A program made the position numbers and the translations under genes. This document shows, piece by piece, positions 6,875 to 13,514 of a stretch of DNA of 18,362 bases (position 1 is the stretch's first letter; each line of letters opens with the position of its first letter). The stretch comes from DAIPHL01 sp036771375 (GTDB lineage Bacteria; Synergistota; Synergistia; Synergistales; Synergistaceae): assembly GCA_036771375.1 (NCBI GenBank), contig DAIPHL010000026.1, forward strand, positions 1 through 18,362, in the 5' to 3' direction. The notes beneath the pieces were generated by a model. The model saw only the letters and a list, made by a program, of their open reading frames with translations, was not told the origin of the DNA and ran no database searches.

Positions 6875-7261
6875 ATGGCCTGTTTTCTCGCGCCTGTCGC
6901 GGAAGCGGTCGTCGTTTCGATCGTAAAACATCACGTGGAGAAAAAGGAAAAGGCCGACGCATCCGGGGACAAAGAACGACACGGGATCCCGTTTGCCACG
7001 AAACTCGGCTGGCTGACGAAACTTCTGTGGGGGGGCTCCTTTCTGCTCGCTCTGGAACACGTCTGGCACGACGAGGTCGTTTTGTGGCCTCCCTTTCTGA
7101 CCGCCATGAACGACCCCGCCGACATCCCTCCGATGCTCATGGAGATCGCCACGGCCGGCGTCGCGATGGCGCTTCTCGTGACGGCGGCGTGGGTCGTCAT
7201 GCTCCTGGTCTGTCGCCACCTGGAAAACAGGGCGTTCGCGGCGAAGACGAACGAGGGCTGA
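6875..7261 (+). CDS. small membrane protein of unknown function, first gene of the lar operon
   Basis: A 128-residue protein I cannot assign to a named family. Three hydrophobic segments are visible, at about 3-18, 45-65 and 88-113. A charged, lysine-rich stretch (20-40) separates the first two. The second segment runs into E61-H62-V-W64-H65-D66-E67, a cluster of possible metal ligands at a membrane edge, followed by a proline-rich VLWPPFLTAMN. E10 and E90 lie within or beside the other segments. I have the impression of clostridial relatives with the same LWGGSFLL...EHVWH core, but could not check this. AAGGAG (6861-6866) lies 8 nt before the ATG. It is the first gene after the attenuator and is 4 bp from a second small membrane protein. 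Nickel transport or delivery is a reasonable guess from position, not a demonstrated role. Confidence 0.8.
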   Translation: MACFLAPVAEAVVVSIVKHHVEKKEKADASGDKERHGIPFATKLGWLTKLLWGGSFLLALEHVWHDEVVLWPPFLTAMNDPADIPPMLMEIATAGVAMALLVTAAWVVMLLVCRHLENRAFAAKTNEG

Positions 7262-7265
7262 AGCG

Positions 7266-7583
7266 ATGTGTCTTCTGATCACGGCCTTTGCCGCCGTCAT
7301 AACGACCCTGGTCTGGTACTTCAAGGGCTCCGGTGAAAAGCTCCGGCTCGAAACCCTCGCCCTGATGTACTGGGGTGCCACCCTGATGTGGCTCGTCGAC
7401 GGATTTTTCCTCCTTTCGGAGGGAGAGCCCTTTCTCGACACGAGCCGGGACGACGCGCTCCTCGGATTCGTGATCGTCCTGTCGGGCCTTGTCGTCTGGA
7501 CCGCTCTCCTTCTTTACGACGATCCGAAAGACGTCTTCTCGCGCCGACTCTCCTCGAACCATGCGGCAAGGGGAAACGAATAG
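7266..7583 (+). CDS. small membrane protein of unknown function, second gene of the lar operon
   Basis: A 105-residue protein with three predicted membrane helices, at about 2-19, 29-50 and 64-84, and a short charged tail. D45 lies inside the second hydrophobic segment (MWLVDGFFLL), an unusual place for an acidic residue that could matter for ion passage or partner binding. It begins 4 bp after the preceding gene's stop, and its 3' end overlaps larE by 23 bp, so the pair is probably translated together as two subunits. No ABC ATPase, CbiM/NikM or HoxN/NiCoT signature is visible. If this is a nickel system, it is not one of the well-known types. Confidence 0.78.
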   Translation: MCLLITAFAAVITTLVWYFKGSGEKLRLETLALMYWGATLMWLVDGFFLLSEGEPFLDTSRDDALLGFVIVLSGLVVWTALLLYDDPKDVFSRRLSSNHAARGNE

Positions 7584-8334
7584 AGAGAATCACCGCCTGG
7601 AGCATTTTTTCGAGCGAAACCGCCGCTGTGCCCTCGGCTTCTCCGGCGGCGTCGATTCCTCCTACCTGCTGTACGCCGCCCTGCGCTGCGGAGCCGACGT
7701 CCGCCCTTACTACGTCAAGAGCGCCTTTCAGCCTCGTTTCGAATACGAGAACGCGAGGAAAACGGCGGAACACCTCGGCGTCGCGCTGAACGTGATCGAA
7801 CTCGACGTCCTCCTTCTTCCGTCCGTGGCCGTCAACCCGCCCGACCGCTGTTATCACTGCAAATCGGCGATGTTCGCCGCGTTGAAGGAACGAGCCCGGG
7901 CAGAGGGGTACGACACATCGCTCGACGGCACCAACGCCTCGGACGAACGGAGCGAGCGACCCGGCATGCGGGCGCTTGAAGAGCTCTTTGTCCGGTCCCC
8001 GCTCAGGGAGTGCAGCCTGACGAAGGACGCGATACGGCGCCTTTCGAGGAAGGCCGGGCTCCCCTTCTGGGACAGGCCGTCCTATTCCTGCCTCGCGACC
8101 CGCATCCCCACCGGTACGCAGATCACGGAGGAACTCCTCCGGCGTCTGGAGGGAGCGGAGGACGCCCTCCTTTCGCTCGGCTTCTCGAACTTCCGGATCC
8201 GGGTGTACAAAGACGCCGCACGTCTGCAGCTCCCCTCCGAAGAGATCGAGGATGCGGCGAAGAACAAAGAGGCGATTCGCGCACGGGTCGGGGCGTATTT
8301 CGACGAAATCCTGCTGGACCTGGACGGCAGATAG
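7561..8334 (+). CDS. larE: LarE, ATP-dependent sulfur transferase of nickel-pincer cofactor synthesis
   Basis: A 257-residue PP-loop protein. In the family, LarE adenylates the carboxylates of pyridinium-3,5-biscarboxylate mononucleotide and replaces them with thiocarboxylates. Visible signatures are the PP-loop SGGVDSS at 28-34, a CYHCK pair (C97, C100), DGTNASDERSERPG from 122, and C177 in PSYSCLATRIPTGTQIT. C177 lies where the sacrificial sulfur-donor cysteine of the Lactiplantibacillus enzyme (C176) is expected. C151 (ECSLTK) is a further cysteine. The ATG at 7561 overlaps the previous gene by 23 bp and lacks a good ribosome site, so translation is probably coupled. A longer in-frame extension upstream is unlikely because it lies wholly inside that gene. 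larB follows after 15 bp. Confidence 0.9.
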   Translation: MRQGETNRENHRLEHFFERNRRCALGFSGGVDSSYLLYAALRCGADVRPYYVKSAFQPRFEYENARKTAEHLGVALNVIELDVLLLPSVAVNPPDRCYHCKSAMFAALKERARAEGYDTSLDGTNASDERSERPGMRALEELFVRSPLRECSLTKDAIRRLSRKAGLPFWDRPSYSCLATRIPTGTQITEELLRRLEGAEDALLSLGFSNFRIRVYKDAARLQLPSEEIEDAAKNKEAIRARVGAYFDEILLDLDGR

Positions 8335-8349
8335 ACGGGAGAGAAGAGC

Positions 8350-9117
8350 ATGGACAAAAAAACGGCGGAACAACTGCTGACACGCGTGGCCCAGGGAAGC
8401 GTATCCGTACAGGACGCCCTTCTGAAGCTGAGGATGGAGCCGTTCGAGGACCTGGGCTTCGCGAAGATCGATCATCACCGCAGCCTCCGAAAGGGCACGG
8501 CGGAGGTGATCTTCGGCGCCGGCAAGACGCCGGAGCAGATACGGCAGATCGCCGCAGCCATGCTCGACCACGGCGAACGGACCATCCTCGTGACCCGTCT
8601 TTTGCCGGAGGCCGCGCGGACGCTGCAGGAGGCCCTGCCGCTCACATACCGCGAGACGGGACAGATCGGGGTCGTCGGCGCGTTTCTCGAAACAGGCGGG
8701 CACGGAAGCATCGTGATCGCCACGGGGGGGACCAGCGACATGCGGGTCGCCGAGGAAGCCGCCGTCACGGCGGAAGTCCTCGGCAACAGGGTCACACGGC
8801 TCTACGACGTCGGCGTGGCCGGCCTGCACCGCCTGCTCACCCACACCGAAGAGATCATGCGCGCGCGGGTCGTCGTCGCGGTGGCGGGCATGGAGGGGGC
8901 GCTCGCGAGTGTCGTGGGGGGCTTCGCAAGCTGTCCCGTCATCGCCGTGCCGACCAGCGTGGGGTACGGTGCGTCGTTCGGAGGGCTCGCGGCCCTGCTT
9001 TCGATGCTGAACTCCTGCGCGAGCGGCGTCGGCGTCGTGAACATCGACAACGGTTTCGGCGCGGGATATCTGGCGAGCCTGATCAATCACATGGGAGAGG
9101 GAGAGGAGCGGAAATGA
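8350..9117 (+). CDS. larB: LarB, nicotinic acid adenine dinucleotide carboxylase/hydrolase
   Basis: A 255-residue protein with a PurE-like C-terminal half. In the family it carboxylates C5 of the nicotinate ring of NaAD and cleaves the phosphoanhydride, giving the biscarboxylated mononucleotide used by LarE. Visible motifs are LGFAKIDHHRSLRKG (35-49), VIFGAGKTPEQI (53-64), ATGGTSDMRVAEEAA (124-138), YDVGVAGLHRLL (152-163), and PTSVGYGASFGGLAAL followed by NSCASGVGVVNIDNGFGAGY. C223 matches the position of the catalytic Cys221 described for Lactiplantibacillus LarB. The ATG at 8350 follows GGGAGAG (8338-8344), and the stop overlaps the larC start as ATGA. Length and order are normal for the family. 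Confidence 0.95.
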   Translation: MDKKTAEQLLTRVAQGSVSVQDALLKLRMEPFEDLGFAKIDHHRSLRKGTAEVIFGAGKTPEQIRQIAAAMLDHGERTILVTRLLPEAARTLQEALPLTYRETGQIGVVGAFLETGGHGSIVIATGGTSDMRVAEEAAVTAEVLGNRVTRLYDVGVAGLHRLLTHTEEIMRARVVVAVAGMEGALASVVGGFASCPVIAVPTSVGYGASFGGLAALLSMLNSCASGVGVVNIDNGFGAGYLASLINHMGEGEERK

Positions 9118-10394
9118 GGACGCTGTATCTCGAATGTCATATGGGCGCCGCCGGCGACATGCTGATGGCGGCCCTGCTGGAGCTGCACCCGGATCCGAAC
9201 GGCTTCCTGGAACGGTTGAACGCCCTCGGAATCCCCGGCGTCGCCGTCCGCGCGGAGCCATCCGAAAAGCGGGGAATCCGCGGAACCCGGATCCGCGTCA
9301 CCGTCCACGGCGAGGAGGAGGAACCCGGCGACGACGGTCATGGAGAACATCACGACGGAGAACACCGCCACGACGGGCATTGCCACGGACAGGGGCACGG
9401 ACACGAGGGTAAAGACCATCGAGAGGGGCATGGTGGACACGCCCACGCCACGCTGCGCGACATCGAAGGGACGATCGACGGTCTTGCGCTGCAGGAGAGG
9501 GTTCGAGACGATGCGCGCGCCGTCTACCGCCTGATCGCCGAGGCGGAGGGAGAGGCACACGGAAGGCCGGCGGACCGGATTCACTTTCACGAGGTCGGGA
9601 CGCTCGACGCCGTCGCCGACATCGTCGGCGTCTGCATGCTCATGGGGGAGCTGGGAGCCGGACGCGTCCTCGCATCGCCCGTCCACGTCGGATGTGGCCA
9701 GGTGCGCTGCGCGCACGGGATACTGCCCGTCCCGGCACCGGCGACCGCGCATATTCTACGGGGCGTCCCGATCTACGGCGGCTCGATCCGTGGAGAGCTC
9801 TGCACGCCGACGGGCGCGGCGCTGTTGAAGCACTTCGTCGCCGCATTCGGCGACATGCCGGTGATGACGGTCGAGAAGATCGGCTATGGAATGGGGAAAA
9901 AGGACTTCGACGCGGCCAACTGCGTCCGGGCTCTGATGGGCAAAACGGAGGAGGCCGGACGGGACAGGGTCGTCGAGCTCCGGTGCAACCTGGACGACAT
10001 GACGCCCGAGGCGATCGGTTACGCACAGAAGACCCTCCTTGAAAGAGGGGCATTGGGCGTCTTCACGACGCCGATCGGCATGAAGAAAAACCGCCCCGGC
10101 GTCCTTCTCTCCTGCCTCTGTACGATCGAAAGACGGGACGAGATGGCAAAGCTGATCTTCGAACACACGACCACGCTCGGCCTGCGGGAGAATGTCTGCG
10201 AAAGACGCACGCTCGAACGCACCGAGCGCACCGTCGAGACGAAGTACGGCGCGGTACGGCTCAAGGAGTCCGCCGGCTGGGGGGTGACACGCCGAAAGGC
10301 CGCGTATGAGGACGTCGCGAGAATCGCCCGGGAACGGGAGATTCCCTTTTCCGACGCGGCCAGCAGGGTGATGGAGGAGATCGACGGGAAGTAG
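9114..10394 (+). CDS. larC: LarC, CTP-dependent nickel-insertion enzyme (cyclometallase), single uninterrupted frame
   Basis: A 426-residue protein that in the family inserts nickel into the bis-thiocarboxylated mononucleotide to complete the NPN cofactor, using CTP. The N-terminal LECHMGAAGDMLMAALLEL, the IHFHEVGTLDAVADIVG block and the later CNLDDMTPEAIGYA and GVFTTPIGMKKNRPG blocks are family hallmarks. Residues 76-111 form a His-rich loop with 13 histidines and one cysteine, a likely nickel store or ligand region. Unlike the Lactiplantibacillus gene, which is made as LarC1/LarC2 through a ribosomal frameshift, this one is a single continuous frame. I chose the ATG at 9114, which overlaps the larB stop by ATGA. 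The frame stays open further upstream, but that part only shadows larE and larB. It is the last gene of the operon. Confidence 0.95.
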   Translation: MRTLYLECHMGAAGDMLMAALLELHPDPNGFLERLNALGIPGVAVRAEPSEKRGIRGTRIRVTVHGEEEEPGDDGHGEHHDGEHRHDGHCHGQGHGHEGKDHREGHGGHAHATLRDIEGTIDGLALQERVRDDARAVYRLIAEAEGEAHGRPADRIHFHEVGTLDAVADIVGVCMLMGELGAGRVLASPVHVGCGQVRCAHGILPVPAPATAHILRGVPIYGGSIRGELCTPTGAALLKHFVAAFGDMPVMTVEKIGYGMGKKDFDAANCVRALMGKTEEAGRDRVVELRCNLDDMTPEAIGYAQKTLLERGALGVFTTPIGMKKNRPGVLLSCLCTIERRDEMAKLIFEHTTTLGLRENVCERRTLERTERTVETKYGAVRLKESAGWGVTRRKAAYEDVARIAREREIPFSDAASRVMEEIDGK

Positions 10395-10521
10395 GGGACG
10401 TCCCCGAAACCGGAGACCGTCTCCCGACGCATCGGGAGCGATCACGGGAAGACACGGCCTCTCGGCGAAAGGCGGGCAGGACATCAGAGGGCGGCCTGCG
10501 CTCGATCACCCGCGAGAGACG

Positions 10522-10552
10522 CGAGAGGGCGGTCCGGGGGACCGCCCTCTCG
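10522..10552. terminator. 14-bp perfect GC-rich hairpin, probable terminator structure
   Basis: CGAGAGGGCGGTCC (10522-10535) pairs with GGACCGCCCTCTCG (10539-10552) around a GGG loop. This is the most stable hairpin in the window. Neither strand has a T-run after it, so it may act with Rho or as an mRNA 3'-end barrier for larC rather than as a classic intrinsic terminator. Confidence 0.5.
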
Positions 10553-10566
10553 ACGGGGATTCACGT

Positions 10567-10586
10567 GCTTCCATCCGGATGGAAGC
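10567..10586. repeat. 20-bp perfect palindrome
   Basis: GCTTCCATCC followed immediately by its reverse complement, with no spacer. It could be a protein site or a hairpin. It lies between the 14-bp hairpin and the terminator-like sequence at 10595. Confidence 0.6.
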
Positions 10587-10592
10587 GCGAGG

Positions 10593-10647
10593 AATACGAG
10601 GCCGCTCTCGGCCACGGCGCGGTTCAAACGGCCTCGTCGATTTTTTC
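10593..10647 (+). terminator. terminator-like hairpin plus T-run at the end of the lar operon
   Basis: ACGAGGCCG (about 10596-10604) pairs with CGGCCTCGT (about 10630-10638) across a long loop, and CGATTTTTT follows. A shorter alternative stem, GGCCG/CGGCC, exists within it. The T-run on the plus strand makes it a candidate end point for larC transcripts, although the loop is unusually long. Confidence 0.4.
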
Positions 10648-10723
10648 GGAACGCCTCCGCTCCGAAATGGGGGCGCGCACGACCCGGCTCTTCGTGCGTG
10701 CGACGGCCCCCCCCGATCGACGA

Positions 10724-13366
10724 CTACTTCAAAATACCCTTCGCGGCGTGCGCGGCGGAGAGGCGCGCCACCGGGACGCGGAAGGGAGAGCAGCTCACAT
10801 AGTTGAGCCCGAGCGAGTTGCAGAAGGCCACGCTCGACGGGTCGCCGCCGTGCTCTCCACATATGCCGAGCTGGATCCCCTGGCGCGTGGAGCGTCCCTT
10901 TTCGACGCCGATCTTCATCAGGCCACCGACCCCGACCCGGTCGAGCACGTGGAAGGGGTTGTGCTCCACGATCCCATCCTCGACGTAAAAGCCCAGGAAC
11001 TTGTTCTCGGCGTCGTCCCGGGAGAAACCGAACGTCGTCTGCGTCAGGTCGTTCGTACCGAAGCTGAAGAACTCGGCGAAGCCCGCGATCTCGTCCGCGA
11101 TCATCGCGGCGCGCGGCAGCTCGATCATGGTTCCGACCTTGTAGTCGATGTCGAGGTTCTCCTTCTTCAGGATCTCCTCCGCGATCCGGTCGGTCATCTC
11201 CCTGAGGCGTTTCATCTCCTCGGGCAGCGCGATCAGCGGCATCATGATCTCCGGCACGACCTTGACGCCCTTGCGCGTCGCCTGGACGGCCGCCGTCATG
11301 ATCGCGCGAATCTGCATCTCGTAGATCTCCGGATAGACCATTCCCAGTCGACAGCCGCGGAAACCGAGCATCGGGTTCGCCTCGCTGAGCTCCATCGCCC
11401 TCGCAATCACCGCCTTGATGTTCGCGGCCTCGTTGCTGTCCCGGGAGAGGCCGGCGAGCTGTTTCTCGAGCTCGAGCACCTTCGGCAAAAACTCGTGAAG
11501 CGGGGGATCGAGCAGGCGAATCGTCACCGGAAGGCCGTCCATGGCCTCGAATATGCCGAGGAAATCCCCGCGCTGCATCTCCTCCAACTCCGCGAGGGCC
11601 GCGATCCGGTCCTCCTTCTTCGAGGCAATGACCATTCTCTGCATCGAGGGAAGCCGGTCGGCGGCCATGAACATATGCTCCGTGCGACAGAGGCCGATTC
11701 CTCGCGCGCCGAACTCCCGGGCGCGGCATGCATCCTCGGGCGTGTCGGCGTTGGCCCAGACCTCGAGCCTGGCGCACCGGTCGGCCATCTCGAGCAGTTT
11801 GCTGAAGTCCTCCGAAAATTCGGGCTCCTTGAGCGGCATCTGCCCCAGGATCACGACCCCCTGGCTTCCGTCCAGGGAGAGGAAGTCCCCGTCCTTGACG
11901 ACGGTATCACCGACCGAGAACCTGCGGCCGGCGGAGTCGATTTTGACGCTCTCCGCCCCCGATACGCACGGCTTGCCCATGCCGCGCGCCACGACCGCCG
12001 CGTGGCTGGTCATGCCGCCGTGACTGGTGAGGACGCCCTTCGCGACAAAGAGCCCGTGGATGTCGTCCGGCGTCGTCTCGGGCCGTACGAGGATGACGGG
12101 TGTCCCGTCCTTGGTTCTCTCGACCGCTTCGTCGGCGTCGAAGACGACCCTGCCGACGGCCGCCCCCGGCGATGCGGGAAGACCTTTCGCCAGAACGTCG
12201 TACTTGGCGTTCGGGTCGATCTGCGGGTGCAGAAGCTGTTCGACCTGTTCCGGAGCCACGCGGGTCACCGCCGTGTCCTCGTCGATGAGGCCCTCGCGCA
12301 GCATGTCCATCGCGACTCTGACGGCCGCCGCCGCGGTCCTCTTGCCGGTGCGCGTCTGCAGGATGTAGAGCTTGCCGCGCTCGACGGTGAACTCGATGTC
12401 CTGCATCTCCTTGTAATGCGTTTCCAGAAGATCGGCGATCCGGCAGAACTCCCTGTAGACCCCCGGCATCACGGACTCCAGCTCGGCGATGGGGCTCGGC
12501 GTCCGAATGCCGGCCACCACGTCCTCGCCCTGTGCGTTCACAAGATATTCGCCGTACAGTTTGTTCTCCCCGGTGGACGGATTGCGCGTGAAACAGACCC
12601 CTGTGCCGCAGTCGTCGCCGAGGTTGCCGAAGACCATGGAGAGCACGTTGACCGCCGTGCCGAGCTCCGACGAGATGCCGTGAATTTTGCGGTATGTGTT
12701 CGCGCGCGGCGTGTTCCAACTGCGGAAGACCGCGTCGATCGCCAGCCGAAGCTGTTTTTCGGGCTCCAGCGGGAATTCCTTGCCTGCCGATTTCACAATC
12801 TTCTTGTACTCGTCAATCAGTTTCCTGAGCTCCTCCGCGGGAATCTGGTAGTCAAAGCGCAGGCCGAGTCGCTCACGCACCTCGGCGAGCTTCTCCTCGA
12901 AGAGATCCGCGCCTACCCCGAGCACCACGTCCGAGAACATCTGTATGAACCTGCGATAGCTGTCGTACGCGAAACGCGGATCACCGGAGGCCTTCGCGAG
13001 GACTTCGACCACTTCGTCGTTCAGACCGAGGTTGAGTATGGTGTCCATCATGCCGGGCATGGAGACCGGCGCGCCCGACCGGACGGAGACGAGCAGCGGG
13101 TTTTTCATGCAGCCGAACTTCTTTCCCGTGCTCTCCTCCACACGCGCGACCGCGGAGCGGACGTCCGGCCATATCTCGTCCAGGAGCCCTTCCCCCTGCT
13201 CCCAGTACGACTTGCAAGCCTCGGTGGTGATGACGAAACCGGGAGGTACGGGCAGACCGATCTTCCACATCTGCGCCAGGTTGGCGCCCTTGCCTCCGAG
13301 CAGCATTCTCATACTGGCATCGCCTTCGTTGAAATCGTAGATATATTTTTTCCGTGCCATGATCAT
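10724..13366 (-). CDS. ppdK: pyruvate, phosphate dikinase
   Basis: An 880-residue enzyme that interconverts pyruvate, ATP and phosphate with PEP, AMP and pyrophosphate in the cytoplasm. The N-terminal ATP-grasp part shows LLGGKGANLAQM (22-33) and VSVRSGAPVSMPGMMDTILNLG (93-114). The swivelling phosphohistidine domain has TSHGGMTSHAAVVAR with catalytic H455 in this numbering. The C-terminal PEP/pyruvate barrel has GLCRTEHMF, FSFGTNDLTQTTFGFSRDD, and GICGEHGGDPSSV with the catalytic cysteine. Length is normal. Two ATG codons compete, at 13366 and 13360. The second gives MARKKYIYDF, closer to the family's usual start, with TAGG 8 nt before it; the first has AAGG 6 nt before it. The gene has its own promoter region after glyS and no PPDK regulatory kinase beside it here. 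Confidence 0.96.
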   Translation of the reverse strand: MIMARKKYIYDFNEGDASMRMLLGGKGANLAQMWKIGLPVPPGFVITTEACKSYWEQGEGLLDEIWPDVRSAVARVEESTGKKFGCMKNPLLVSVRSGAPVSMPGMMDTILNLGLNDEVVEVLAKASGDPRFAYDSYRRFIQMFSDVVLGVGADLFEEKLAEVRERLGLRFDYQIPAEELRKLIDEYKKIVKSAGKEFPLEPEKQLRLAIDAVFRSWNTPRANTYRKIHGISSELGTAVNVLSMVFGNLGDDCGTGVCFTRNPSTGENKLYGEYLVNAQGEDVVAGIRTPSPIAELESVMPGVYREFCRIADLLETHYKEMQDIEFTVERGKLYILQTRTGKRTAAAAVRVAMDMLREGLIDEDTAVTRVAPEQVEQLLHPQIDPNAKYDVLAKGLPASPGAAVGRVVFDADEAVERTKDGTPVILVRPETTPDDIHGLFVAKGVLTSHGGMTSHAAVVARGMGKPCVSGAESVKIDSAGRRFSVGDTVVKDGDFLSLDGSQGVVILGQMPLKEPEFSEDFSKLLEMADRCARLEVWANADTPEDACRAREFGARGIGLCRTEHMFMAADRLPSMQRMVIASKKEDRIAALAELEEMQRGDFLGIFEAMDGLPVTIRLLDPPLHEFLPKVLELEKQLAGLSRDSNEAANIKAVIARAMELSEANPMLGFRGCRLGMVYPEIYEMQIRAIMTAAVQATRKGVKVVPEIMMPLIALPEEMKRLREMTDRIAEEILKKENLDIDYKVGTMIELPRAAMIADEIAGFAEFFSFGTNDLTQTTFGFSRDDAENKFLGFYVEDGIVEHNPFHVLDRVGVGGLMKIGVEKGRSTRQGIQLGICGEHGGDPSSVAFCNSLGLNYVSCSPFRVPVARLSAAHAAKGILK

Positions 13367-13431
13367 TGCCTACCTTCCCTATTTTCGAAGTGTCTTCGAT
13401 ACATCTCGATTTTTTTTGAAAATCTCACAAC

Positions 13432-13460
13432 ATTATACATCCGTCAATGCAAATTTGACG
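13432..13460 (-). promoter_or_regulatory. ppdK promoter region with overlapping inverted repeat
   Basis: On the minus strand a perfect TATAAT (13437-13432) lies about 65 bp before the ppdK start. The -35 position is occupied by CGTCAA, a poor match. It is one arm of the perfect repeat CGTCAA-N7-TTGACG (13442-13460). A weak -35 with a palindrome over it is typical of a promoter that depends on, or is blocked by, a regulator. A small hairpin, TCGAAG/CTTCGA (13385-13399), then lies just upstream of the ribosome site. Confidence 0.5.
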
Positions 13461-13514
13461 AGGCGACGGGCCGAAGATCTCTCCCGACGAAAGGCGGCGG
13501 AGAAAGGTCCGGCG

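Larger units (their letters stand above)
10395..10723. other. convergent intergenic gap rich in inverted repeats
   Basis: A 329-bp gap between the 3' ends of larC and ppdK with no convincing gene. It contains at least six perfect inverted repeats: GGGGAC/GTCCCC (10394-10405), GGAGAC/GTCTCC (10412-10424), CTCCCGA/TCGGGAG (10421-10438), the 14-bp hairpin at 10522-10552, the palindrome at 10567-10586, and TTCGGA/TCCGAA near 10646-10667. Their job is probably to stop transcription from both sides. Confidence 0.6.

Noticed and set aside
8010..9113. Upstream extension of the larC frame that would make a 794-residue protein
   Set aside because: The added part overlaps larE and larB in another frame and is Arg/Gly-rich. 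The ATG at 9114, with the ATGA overlap, matches the true LarC N-terminus.
7321..9261. A minus-strand open frame of 646 codons opposite larE and larB
   Set aside because: The plus strand encodes clear LarE and LarB; the reverse frame is Arg/Gly/Pro-rich and recognisable as nothing.
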